A stretch of 64,000 nucleotides of DNA from Todiramphus chloris collaris. Taxonomy: Eukaryota; Chordata; Aves; Coraciiformes; Alcedinidae. The position numbers and the translations under genes were made by a program. The stretch spans positions 2,252,767 to 2,316,766 of the forward strand of contig JANVCC010000185.1 in NCBI GenBank assembly GCA_025345505.1. Reading direction: 5' to 3'. The notes below the pieces were generated by a model. It saw only the letters and a program-made list of their open reading frames with translations, searched no databases and was not told where the DNA came from. Shown one piece after another: positions 37,730-48,300 of the stretch (positions are counted from its first letter, which is position 1; each line of letters starts with the position of its first letter).

Positions 37730-38510
37730 TTGGAGTTTATTGACATGAAGAGTAATGCTCACGTAATCGCACTGAAATTTCAGACAAAAATCTCACCAGG
37801 CCAAAGTCAGAAGAAACGGTCTGCCCGGAAACAAAGCGTTAACGCGCTGTCTGTCCTCAACCTGAAGAGCATCAAGTCACCATCAGCCACAACACAACCC
37901 AACTGCCACCCTCGCCCAGGCTCTTGGGTGGCAGGGTAGAAAGCTACCTGCTTGTAGCCCCGAGGTGCCCGCTGGGGCACCACGGCATCGCATCTGCCCG
38001 GCAGTGGCCAAGCGAGTCGATACCGTGCATCCAGAACGGTCAGATGAAGGCAAACATCCTTCTGTCCATTAATCAACCTGATCTTCCGCTGCAGAAGCAA
38101 CGCCTTCCGATCGTCGGCGTTCACCAGACATTCTTCAAACGCTAACCATCTGCGGCCGGAGTACAATGCTTTGATTACAAACGTCAGAAAGATAGAGCAT
38201 AAAATTAACTTCTCCTTATTTAGTAGGTTTAGAGAAATGTGGCTTCACGCTACACTAATTCAGTGCCCTCAGTATGAAAACTCCCCATTATGGTGTCTCG
38301 TCAAATTAGAGCCAACGCTACGACGATGTCATCTCTATCCTCGCGCAACACTATATTTTGTAATTAAGCAGGACAGTGAAACAATGGCCTTGCTTATAGA
38401 GAAAAGGTCAGGAATGCAAAACATATTTTTGCAAGCTAATTGTAAGATGCATGAAGCCAATTATCCCAGTAGTGCCACATATGCCTAAGCAGGAAGGATT
38501 TTGTAATTTT
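37730..38510. promoter_or_regulatory. Candidate conserved noncoding cluster (largest in window)
   Basis: About 780 bp of non-repetitive sequence retain CpG in unlikely settings (CTACGACGATGTCATC, CCTCGCGCAACAC, CCGATCGTCGGCGTTC) alongside AT-rich, homeobox-like words (GTAATTAAGCAGG, GCTAATTGTAAGATGC). CpG preserved in otherwise AT-rich, non-island DNA is a sign of constraint or hypomethylation. Open frames in it have no domains. Confidence 0.38.
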
Positions 38511-39648
38511 GCTACATGACTCCGAGTCGAGTCGAAGCACAAGCCGTGCCCTGCGGGGCACTCTGCTGTTTGTTTGGACTGTTAGGAACCTGGGAAGTGG
38601 AGAAAAGTGAAGAAGGCTATTAAAATAATTCCGGCCTCTTAGCCCTTCCCCTGATGTTTTACTATGGCTTGAAAAATCTCTAGGAATTCATCTGGTCTAC
38701 TGAAGACCTCCCTGTTCAGTTAGGAAGTTAGTTCAGGTATGCATGATAAGGGGACGTGTCCATGTGTTCTTGGAGTAGGTTGAATACATTTACCTCAGGC
38801 AGCCTCAGACACAAATCAGAGACTCGCACGCATGTGCAGAAGCCTGAACAAACACAGAGCTGTAACAAAACCCAGTTTAGCAGGAGAAGCAGTCGAGACC
38901 TGGCTGTTGCTTTAGGAGAAGCTGAAAGGCACCACGTTGTTTTCAGTTTGTTTCTGCCCCTCGTGGGGTTACGAAACGGCTTTGGCTGTGAGGAGCAGCA
39001 TATTGATGACGGTGGCTTTGGAACGGGACGGGGCAATTGATCTCCAGCCTTCCAGATTTACCTGGAGCTCTACCTCCCTTAATCAAGGAAATGGAATGCA
39101 AAGAACTCTGACCAGGGAAGGACCCGATCTTTGCCCAGCCTCTGCTGCATTGCTCCGGAGGACTGGAACCCCTGGTGCTACCCCTGGTTTTAAACAGGCT
39201 CCTGCTCTAACTGCCCCGTCACCAGCCACTAACAGCAGCAGCCCGACTCCAAAGGGCAGGAAATGCCACTCGAAAGACAACAGAACCCCCAACCACCTCT
39301 AGATGGGAACCACACATTATTTTTACAAAGCGATGACTTTCTTACATGTAAAGGATTTTTTTGTCATTGTTTCAATGCTTTCTCCAACCCCCCTCTTTCC
39401 ATTAAGAGTATTATAATTAAAAAAAGAAATAAATCTGAATATCAGTTTCTAAACTTCCTAATTCCATGAGAAGATGAGGAGGAACATAACAGTTTCTGGG
39501 GAGAACCGGCAATTTCCTCCCACCTCTCTCCTTCAAAGCATTTTCCTCCGATTTTACTCTAGCCTTCTATCACAGCCATTAATTAGAGATCAGTAATTAA
39601 CTTTCTAGCTCAAGAAATATTTTGCAAAGGAACCCCATATAAAGGCTG

Positions 39649-39656
39649 ATTTGCAT
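39649..39656 (+). promoter_or_regulatory. POU octamer ATTTGCAT
   Basis: A perfect octamer lies in an AT-rich stretch (39560-39665) that also has TTAATTAGAGATCAGTAATTA. The octamer is the canonical POU/Oct factor site. Occupancy is inference. Confidence 0.35.
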
Positions 39657-40199
39657 ATTCTAGGACAAAGCAGCCTTGATATAAATGCAGGTACTCTATG
39701 AGGCCAGCCTCAATCCCAAGACTGTCCTTGAACCCTTAAGCCACCTACATTTGTTCCTTGACTTGGGGGGGGAAACAGGAGCAGGCAGACCACTGATACC
39801 TGCGAGATCCTCCTGTTCTGACCGTGCCAGGAGTCTTCTTTAGCACCTCAGATCCCGGTGACAGTGCCAAGTGGTTTCCCTCTACAAACTCAGCGTAATA
39901 TTTTCATTATCACAAAAGCCAGAGGACCCCAAGCTGTACTTCACAAGCTGCCAGCATCACCCTCCACCGCGCACCTACTACTGTAGCTCTTCCTACTTAG
40001 AAAGCATCCCTGGCTAATGTCATTTAAGTAAAGAGGCAAAAGAGAAAGGATGCTCTCCAGCACTTGTGTCACGCCAGCCTGAAAGCCCTTCATGCGTTCC
40101 AGGGTCTGCCAGCGTCCTAGTTCTGCAGGATGAGTCATTGCTCCTTCCAAAGGAAACGGAGCGACTTCTTCATCCTTTGTAACGCAGCGCTCCCCCTGC

Positions 40200-40420
40200 T
40201 CTCATCCAACTCAGCCGATGTCATCATGCCTAAAAATATTTGGCGTAGCAAGTTTGTTGGGAATAAACAAATGATAATTAGATGTAAAAAGAACTCGCAG
40301 ACTAAGTTTGCTGGGAGCGTGCAGATGTTCCTCGGCGTCGATGCTCTCCTCGTGCATCCAAAGAAGCTCCGTGAACATCTGCGAGCCCACACGGCGGGCT
40401 GCATCAGCACTAGACCAGGG
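40200..40420. promoter_or_regulatory. Candidate conserved block
   Basis: It combines ATAAACAAATGATAATTAGA (forkhead- and homeodomain-like) with a CpG-bearing half (CTCGGCGTCGATGCTCTCCT, ACACGGCGGGC). The minus strand has a 76-codon open frame with no recognised domain, so coding is possible but not favoured. Confidence 0.3.
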
Positions 40421-43400
40421 ATCAAATGCACTGCAGTGCACGAGTTGTGCAATTCCTCCCCTTCCCTCTGTGGGTTGTAAGCAAAAGTGTTTGATTAGGG
40501 GATAAAAAAAAGTAGTTTAAAGAGGAAGTAGCAGCAGTGGAAGTTGTTCCTGTTACTAATGCACGGCTGTACCCCTTCCAAGGCTGAGGCTCATTTAACA
40601 ATCAACCATATGCTCAGACTTTGGTAGTGCCAAGAAAAAGCCTAAATAGAATGTTATTTTCTGGATTTATGGAAAAAAAAAAAAACCTTGCAAAATAATC
40701 ACAAATGTTAGTAAATGGAATTGAATTCTAGGTGCACTGAGGGAAAGCATCCCTAGGAACGATCATCTTGGGGATCACATCAGAACACGGACTCACAGAA
40801 AGTACCTATTTTCCCCCAGCTCAAGACAGTTTAAGGTATGTGTCCCATGGAGAGACTGTGTCCCTGCCCTCAGTGCCAGGGTAAAACCCCAGCAGCCTTT
40901 GCCAGTTTCAGAGGAGATGGGACCAAGTTCATGCACTTAGATTTAAAAGGAAAGAAAACAACAGTCATATAAACCTACTTTCTAAATTCCTGACAAACCG
41001 CCAGAAATTATTTTGAAGAGATTACTGAAGTGACGACAGTGATGGGAAAGGTCACGACAACAAGAAAGCCATCAGTAACAACAATACCCAACAACCGCAC
41101 CAGAATAACCTTCGCTCTGTTCTCTGGCTCTGCTCCCTGTGCCCAAAGCCCAGCTCAGAAACTTTCACCATCACGATTTTTGTAGGAGAAACGTGGATCC
41201 AATTAAGGAAAAATCTATCTGCCAAGTGCTTGATTTGTGGCTGATTCCAGAGAGGCCGCTACAAAGACAAACAATCAGCGCTCCACGATAAAAACTTTGT
41301 TAGCTGCTGTGATAAATCAGGATGCAGGAGATGATGTTAGCAAAAAGCCACTTTAACAGAACCCTTTTTAACTCCAACAAGCAACCTGACCAGCCAGCAG
41401 ATTGAAAGCAGCACTCGTTCTACAATCCTCCTTTAACTCTCACATTTACAGAAACAAATCGTTCCAGATTAACGCATCTCTCACGCACAGTACCGGCTAT
41501 GCTGGGTCTGATTCTGCTTCTCTTACTCACAACCAATTTTGTCACTGTAACACAACTCCTAGAAAAAAAATCAGTATGCAAAAGACTGGCAAAATTTGGC
41601 CAACTGCATCAATGGGAACCCCACAGCAATTTGCTGAAGTTAGAACAAACCCTTTATTTCAGTTTTTCTCAAACAGGTCTCTTCTCAGTCACCATAAAAC
41701 CCAGTGCCATGAGAAACAATCACTTTTCTACAAATATAAACTCTTGACAATACCAATCCATTTTTTCTAGCACAGCCCTTTGAGCAATTCATCAGATGTT
41801 CTCTATGGGGGGGCGGGGAATAAAAATAAAGAAAAAGGTTGGCCAAGGTTTTCTGACCCAGAACTCTGAGTTTTCACAGTTGCTCTGAACACGGGCGCAC
41901 ACACCGTGGCAGGACCGCAGACAGCTGCCTGGCCGCGGGACCCTGGTAGCTGGCACGTCAGCTTGCCAAAGAGCCCCACACACACTTCAGAGCTGTCACT
42001 GCTCCCCAGGACGCAGCGACCACGCGTCCCAAGAGCAGCTCTGCGAGGCTGCAGGGTGTGAGGACCAGGCTCTCCTGAGACAGCGTCAGCCGGGGCCAGC
42101 CGGGCATCCTGTGACACGGCCGACGGTCAACGTCACGTCCTTGGTTTCCTTTGTTACAAAACTCACGCTCTACAAATTTCTCACCATTGTAGGAAGCAAC
42201 AGCTTTCCATTCTCAGTTTATGTGGTGTATTGAAATGCATGCATTCATCAAGCACGGGGTAAAAAGCTTCGGTACGTTTGTCTGTATCTGCCACGTCCTC
42301 TGGGCTGTCTGCACATGCATGTGCACAGCTCAGCTACCCACAAGTGCCTGCTGCGCGCAGCAGGGTAAACAGGACACGCAAGGAAACAGAAAATAAAGAA
42401 ACTAAGAGGTCTGACACAGTACCAATGCATATACAACAGAAGCTGAGTAACAGAATCATTTAGGATCTGCCAGAGCTCACTGTTTCAATCTGGAGTGTTT
42501 TGACTGCATTTATTGCACCGTTCCTTTTTGCTATGGCATCTCCTGCAAAAAAAAAGATTCTACAGAGCTCCAGAAGAGAAGGCTGTTGGAATGGTTATTT
42601 CCACGGGCAAAGGAGCAGTTCAGGAACAATCAGCCTGGATACAAGATGGAGTCAAGAATCAAATATTTAAGAGGGAAATATTCCAATACCAGCTGCTTCT
42701 CCGAAACAGTTCCTGGATTTCAGGCGAGGCGAGGAAGCACAGCAGCAAACACAAGGGTGATCTGAAAGACTCAAGCCCTTTCGTGTACAGAAGCAGGGGC
42801 ATTGCGTGTTTTTCAGCAGGTGTGGGTGGGATCAAGAAGATAAAACTGTTTTCTGTAACCAAAACCTCGACGCATGACCGAGAAGCCCAGCTGCTGCTTC
42901 TCTTTCACCTCTCCGAGAGCAACAGTACCCAAGGCCAGGATCTCCTGAAGAAGGACACTTGCTTACGTTATAGATCTGACCCTGCTGGGAAACGTGGGGG
43001 GCTAACAGCCTGCTGTCACAAGCTGCCTGCTGTCAGGCAGTTTCCTCCAGAGCAGGGCACGCCTGCGTATCGCGGACGGAGCGTATTTGTGAGCAATACC
43101 CTCCTGACAGAAGCCTTTCATTTCCAGTTTCTAAATACTCCTGTTTATTCACAGCTGCCAAATGCTACCTCTCCTCTAGCCCACCCTTTAAGCTCTACGC
43201 AGACAAGGTGTTACAGCCATTCACGGGGGGTCTTGCAAGAAAGAGCCACGTTTACTGCAACTTATCTGAAAGGACACTGCCCAGCACGCTCCAGAGAGCT
43301 CTTGTGCTGGGAAGGCAGGGAAATTACAAGGCTTCATTTAGGAAAATGACTTTAGCTGCAGGTCTGACTGAAACAGTTAATTCCTGTGTCCTGTACAATT

Positions 43401-44365
43401 CACAGAAACCCATCCAGGTAGAAGGAGAGCACCGATTTGCCTGTTCTTTGAGTGAAGCAGCAGCTCCGTAGGCAGATTCCCGGCCGCCGGGCTACACTCG
43501 CTCGTCTTCCGAACAGAACACAGTGCCCTACTCCGAGCATTCGTGCAAACTGCAGCACAGGAATCAAATCAACTCTGTCTTCCCAGATAGCATCCCCTGA
43601 AATACTGCCCTGCACTGTCCAGCACAATCCTTTCACTTGCAGAATCCAGAAGGAAAAAGCTTAGGAGGCTGTGATAGGTCAGGTAAGGAAAAATCCAGAC
43701 TGACAATTGGCATTCAGAGGCTGTAGAAATTCACAGCCTCTTCAAGCGAGTATAGCTACGACAAAGTAAAAGTTGTCACTGCTTTTAAAAGCGGAGCGTT
43801 GACTCAATGGATTGTAAAGTGCCGTCTTGATATTTTAAAATGCCACTGCTACAACAGGGTTACATCAGCCTGTGCCCAATCCAGCGTATTTTTCAGACAC
43901 AGACTTCTCTCGGCACTCCAGTACTTCTGTGTCATCCCCCAAAATGATTCACGTCATGTTGAAAGATCTTCCTTTTGGAATCAAACCACTACATTGTGTC
44001 TGGGGTTGGTAATGGAGGCTGTCTAGCCCAACCACCACCTTCATCTGCATGGGAATTTACACACAAATTTACCTAGAACGTGCCTCCTGCAAACACTGAC
44101 ACAAATCCACAGAAGAGCTGCCACACTTTTTAACTGAGCTGAAGAATAAACCCCAGCTCTCGTTTCTCCTTTATTTTGCCAGCAGTTCACTCCAACACTG
44201 GCCACCCCACGTCAAATGCTTTATCTGATCCATCTGCACATCCCCTGCAACGCATCCCTCCTGGACTGAAAGATCCTGTCATGGCTCAGACAGCAAAAGC
44301 AGCTTCGGCCACATGCCGAGAATCCATCTCAGTGTAATGACGGCAGTCTGCGGCTGGCCTGGAGA

Positions 44366-44383
44366 TGTGTGTGTGTGTGTGTG
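44366..44383. repeat. (TG)n microsatellite
   Basis: Nine uninterrupted TG units lie about 450 bp downstream, on the gene's strand, of the recognised DAB2IP exon. The position relative to the exon donor makes it a candidate length polymorphism in the proximal intron. Confidence 0.95.
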
Positions 44384-44838
44384 GAAGGGGGAGAGGAGGA
44401 GGATTTGGGGAGATTAGGGTTGTTTATTGTTCTCTGTTATTGTTCATACAGTGTGGAACCCAGTAACATTTGATGTGGTCCAGTGTGTGAGCATCCCTCC
44501 CCTCCCTCCCTCACCTGCATCAGCCGGGTTTTGGCTGCTGCATCTACGTGCTATTTATATGCTGGTGCATCAACTTAGGATTTATTGGGGAACGGAAAGC
44601 AGAGCAGTCAGGCTTCTCCGAACATGGTATTTAACCTAAAAAGGGAGGGCTTGCACTGTGTACTCGCCAACAAATTAGAATCCCCTCTCCTGCAATTAAG
44701 CAAGTCTACTTCTCTCCCAGCTGTGGCCCTTACTCCAAATAAGATAAGCAAGATATTAAAGAGACATGGAAAAAAAATCAATATCCTTATTCTCTCACAC
44801 ACACCCTCCTCCCCGCCCTCCGAGAAACGTCCCCTTAC

Positions 44839-44957
44839 CTTTCATTGTCCACACTCCTGAAGCCAGGTAAAATGTGTCGGAAGCTGCTGTTCCTATCGAG
44901 CTTCGGTTGGCTCTTTGTCCTTTTGATGGAGCCTTTAAGCCGACGGCTGAGGAACCC
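44839..44957 (-). CDS. DAB2IP: DAB2IP internal coding exon (N-terminal basic segment, internal fragment)
   Basis: Read on the minus strand, a 119-bp segment has a textbook acceptor (pyrimidine-rich tract, then CCCCACAG) and a strong donor (GAAAG/GTAAGG). It encodes 39 codons plus two bases (phase 0 in, phase 2 out). The peptide starts [17 protein letters not shown], continues [18 protein letters not shown] and ends VDNE. From knowledge of the SynGAP-type RasGAP family this is the segment just before the split PH domain, followed by C2 and RasGAP domains in later exons. KGSIK and [15 protein letters not shown] match DAB2IP; SYNGAP1 has KSSIK and DRTSSFRQILPRFRS, and RASAL2 differs after SFR. 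DAB2IP is a cytoplasmic Ras GTPase-activating scaffold acting in TNF-ASK1 and PI3K-Akt signalling. As I recall it, the human protein has an alanine run after GFRS that is absent here. The exon supplying the next residues is not found in the window. Confidence 0.93.
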
Positions 44958-45343
44958 CTGTGGGGTGAGACAAGAATACTAAATTACAACAGAAAAAGGG
45001 GAGAAAGAGAGCGCGGAGCCCTGAACCCGCACAGCCAGGCAGACGGTCCTCTCCAGCTCCCTTCATGTGCGGCCGCCGGCAGCTCCTCTGCTCCGCTCTC
45101 CTCTCCTCCAGCCCAGCTCCCCGCCAACATCTGCTCCCAGCGCTGGCCGAGGCCAGGGCGCTGCGTCGGCGCGAGACTCCCCGAAGCCTCCGTTACCCTG
45201 GCAACCATCAGCTCGCATAAAAATACTGTCTGAAAGACAAGACTAGCACATCGCAACTCCTGACGGGAGGAGAGGCTGCGACGCGGGGCCCCGGGCCGGC
45301 CGCCCGAGCTCGCGGGCGCAGGTAGGAGCTGCCCGCCCCTCAC
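44958..45343 (-). other. DAB2IP: Short first intron between candidate exon 1 and the DAB2IP exon
   Basis: This 386-bp interval begins GTGAGG and ends with a T-rich tract and CACCCCACAG on the minus strand, so both ends obey the GT-AG rule. It is GC- and CpG-rich in its first two thirds and contains the RFX X-box. A first intron this short inside a CpG island often carries promoter-proximal control elements. On the plus strand a TATA-like CATAAAAATA (45215-45224) and a donor CGCAG/GTAGGA (exon end 45321) also occur, so a divergent transcript is conceivable. Confidence 0.5.
45192..45205. promoter_or_regulatory. RFX X-box (GTTACC-CT-GGCAAC)
   Basis: The 14-mer GTTACCCTGGCAAC is a full match to the RFX consensus GTNRCC, 0-3 spacer, RGYAAC, with both half-sites intact and a 2-bp spacer. 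RFX factors bind such sites in promoters of ciliary and neuronal genes. It sits in the short intron inside the CpG island, about 140 bp downstream of the candidate exon-1 donor on the gene's strand. Occupancy is inference. Confidence 0.6.
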
Positions 45344-45391
45344 CAGCCAGAACTTCGGTACCTGCTCCAAGCCCCCCAGGTTTTCAGCCAT
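45344..45391 (-). CDS. DAB2IP: Candidate alternative first coding exon of DAB2IP
   Basis: On the minus strand an ATG in near-ideal Kozak context (GCCAGCCATGG) opens a 16-codon frame, MAENLGGLEQVPKFWL, that runs to a good donor (TGGCTG/GTGAGG). The frame ends in phase 0, as required by the recognised DAB2IP exon 386 bp downstream, so splicing gives ...KFWL-GFLSRR... without a break. A weaker donor after codon 10 (GAGCAG/GTACCG) is also in phase 0. The start lies in a CpG island. The frame stays open upstream for over 300 bp, but that part crosses the presumed promoter and looks fortuitous. Alternative first exons are known for this gene; that this one is used is inference. It could instead be chance open sequence in a CpG island. 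Confidence 0.6.
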
Positions 45392-48300
45392 GGCTGGCAC
45401 AACTGGACTCGGGGGTTCCAGCTCCGCGTAAAACCGCCCTCGGAAGCGTGCATGAGCACGGCAGCTATAGGCACTACCTTTACAGCAGGCACCGAGCGCG
45501 GAGCGTCGTCTTCGCCGCCGTGCCTCCCCCTTCACGGAGCACAAGTCACGGCGAAGCCAGCACGGAACGTTCCAACAGCAAAGCTCCTGATGTGTTATTT
45601 GCTTATTGTTAGGAGTTAATGTTCTACATAATCTGAACATTACATTTAATCTCCTGGCTAAATAAGGCAATAAAAGTCTAACATTACTGTGAGCGTCCAG
45701 TGTTTCCAGCATAGATGAATACTCTTAGTGGGCCAAGGGCTAGCTGAAGAAAGTGGGGTAGTGTTATCAAGAGAAAACAGGGTGTAGGGGTGAAGCCTAA
45801 GGAAGTGCTCTTTTTACAAGCCATCACTCCAGAGAAACAAATTAATAAATAAAAACAACTTAGCAAATCCCTGCACAGCCTGAGGTTCTGCACCCACCGC
45901 CTCCCTTCCCCATCCCTGGCAAAGGGGGGGAGATATCCGCTGGAGAGCCACACGCAGGGTTTTTTTGATACATGTAAGGAAAGAAATGCAAGAAGAATGG
46001 GTAATCTTTGCACTGGGTGCTACGCCAGCCTCCCAGTCATACCCACGGAGCGCTCCTCCGCTCCAGGCAGTTTCTCCAGCCAACCTTAAGGAATGGGATA
46101 TAGGTCATATAGCCTTTAGCAGCTGCCTTTCATAAATTTAATAACCTTTCTGTGTCTTGCAGGAAGATAATCACAGCCTAACTTCCATCTAGCCTGTCAT
46201 TTGTTCCTGCTATTTAAACACTCCTTCCCCACCTCAGATATTCACGGGTCACATTATGTCTTTCTCGGGTTGCAAAATTTCCTGGGGCAGTCCGTGGGGC
46301 TCTTGTTATGGAAGTGACTTTCTTGTTTGCAAGTGCATCAAGAATTTGAAACATCTAGATAAGCAAAGGTGTTTCGTGTTTATTAAGTGCCACTTCACTT
46401 ACCAGCAAGGTATGTAACATGCTTTCATGAGAACTATCTGCATGACCGGGATAGCACGACGCATACAACACGGGCCACCAGCTTACGCGCTTCGCCGTCT
46501 CGCCCACAGCCAACGCAGAAGGTAACAAAGGCCTTGTCAAAAGTGTTTTGTCCATGAGAAATACCTTCAGAGAATTTTTATAGCATAGGGAAAAACAACT
46601 ATGAACCAGCACATTTGAGGATCTGCATTACCTAGAACATCTCTAAGATGTTTTCCTTACTACTCAGACCTTAGCCAGCCCCACACTTATGGTATCAACG
46701 TGATATCAGCCTCATGCTCATGATATCAGCCCAAATCAGCCACATACTCCTGATACCGACTCCTCATGCTCTTGGTCTGGCTACGTCAGGCCATGAGTTG
46801 TCTGCTGGGGAGACTGAGAGACTGACCAATAGTTGCTGTGGAGGAAAAGATCATAAACATGCAACTGGCCAATACACACAGTGTTTCCCTAAACGCCCCT
46901 GGGGAGCAGTTTTTGCCAAGAAGCAAGAGACTGGACTTCCTCTCTTGCTACCACAAGTACGTCCTCATCTTAGCCAACCTCTTCTTCAAATTCAGTAATA
47001 GCTTTGAACTCAGCACAGGGAATTGATATAGGGGAAAAAAAACCCCAACCCCTTTCTACAGCAAATGATCAGTTTTCTTTCACTGCCTCGTTTATCACAT
47101 CTCCACCATTGTTAAGATGATTTGTGCAGGAGTTGGAAATTTGAATTCAGAGTTGCAGCAAGACGTCGCTTCCCTTCTGTTCCCCATTGTTCTTGCATTC
47201 ACTGCTACCAGGAGGAGATCAGACGGTGCCATTTTCAGTTTTCACTGCCAGCTTCCTTGGGAGAACGATACGTCGAGATTTTAACGCTGATAAATTATGC
47301 TGCTATAGCAATACTTTGCACCTCCATAGCACATGCCAGAGATCAGAAAGTCTAATGTGTGAATTACTACCTTGGGTAATTTTTAGATGGGGTAAGAAAG
47401 AAAAAAAAACAAAAACCAAAAGGAGGAGTTGGTCTCCACAAATACAAGAGACAGAATCTGATCTGGGGTGTGACCACTGTGCTTTCTTATGAGATCATAA
47501 GAAGATCATCCATTTCTCCTTCGTTTATGACTTTAAACAGCTGATTCTGATCTCCAGAGAAATGAGGCTAAATGCACCTTATGAACATCACCTGCTCCTC
47601 CAGCCTAGCTGCATTTTTCAGAGTTCTAGTAATTAAAGTATCGCCCTTTACATTACATGTTCTGTATGTGCTTTTAAGTTTATATTGAGAGCTGTCTAGG
47701 GCAGAATTGTCTCTTCCTGTGTGTGGGCTGTCTTTGCCACCAGTAAAAATATCCTAGAAAAGATTAAACTACTAACTTGGGAAGGTTTAATTCAGAAGTT
47801 AATAAACTGTATGAAATGACAATAAATAGAAATCTGCAGAGGCCAAGAATTCCTTCTGAATCTGACCCAGCAGAAAACCATGAGATGCCACAACCTGGGG
47901 TGCCGAGGGTCCTTTCTTCAGGCTGAATCCAGCCCTTGAAAATGACTTTTCAAGTTGTGCTGGAACACAATGAAGCAAAACTGAGGCTGATATAAACTTC
48001 CTTTTAGGCAGTGGACATAAAGTAAATCATGAAACACCCGTTTAGGCATAAGCAGAGGCACTAATTTAATTAATATAATTAATCCCTTGCACAGCCTAAC
48101 TTCTGAGCCTGAGGAGATAGTTTAGGGTCGTTGGAGCAGAGACAACGATTCTGGTCAGGAAGACAGTGCCACGCAAAGCTGCACAGTTGTGTGGAAACGT
48201 GGCATCCAGAGAAGCCCACAGCAGAGCGTGGCACAGAACTCACCTCACCTGGCAAGACGGTGGCACCCAGAGCTCTCACCCCGCAGCGATTTAACTTTTC

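Larger units (their letters stand above)
1..44838 (-). other. DAB2IP: Long intron of DAB2IP downstream of the recognised exon (inferred)
   Basis: The recognised exon ends with a donor at 44838, and no later DAB2IP exon (the MPRLKES start region, PH, C2 or RasGAP parts) was recognised in the 44.8 kb that follow on the minus strand. The simplest reading is one long intron running out of the window. It contains candidate CpG-island promoters, CR1 fragments, tandem repeats and candidate enhancers, listed separately. An overlooked short exon cannot be excluded. Confidence 0.6.
29863..44838. other. Intronic stretch without recognised genes, up to the DAB2IP exon
   Basis: No second DAB2IP exon was seen. 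It contains an A-rich tract (about 32010-32055), a signal-peptide-like open segment on the plus strand (32867-32954), CpG-bearing candidate conserved blocks at 35560-36060 and 37730-38510, an octamer motif at 39649, a block at 40200-40420, and a TG microsatellite at 44366-44383. A 279-codon open frame at 42513-43349 begins with TTG and shows no domain. Confidence 0.5.
45020..45570 (-). promoter_or_regulatory. DAB2IP: CpG island and probable promoter region of DAB2IP short-exon transcript
   Basis: CpG dinucleotides are dense here (several tens in about 550 bp, with clusters such as GCGGCCGCCGGC and GGGCCGGCCGCCCGAGCTCGCGGGCGC), unlike the CpG-poor flanks. The island covers the candidate first coding exon and ends just before the recognised DAB2IP exon. 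No convincing TATA box lies upstream of the ATG on the minus strand, which fits a CpG-island promoter. An upstream out-of-frame ATG at 45453 would open a reading frame that overlaps the main start if transcription begins further upstream. The start site cannot be fixed from sequence alone. Confidence 0.6.

Noticed and set aside
43985-44300. Possible very old antisense CR1 remnant (GGAGGCTGTCTAGCCCAACC)
   Set aside because: Only a short resemblance to the CR1 3' end; the following sequence does not follow the consensus.
44984-45712. A 242-codon minus-strand frame covering the candidate first exon and upstream region
   Set aside because: It crosses the CpG island, the presumed promoter and the first intron without splicing. 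Only the 16-codon part from the Kozak ATG to the donor is supported.
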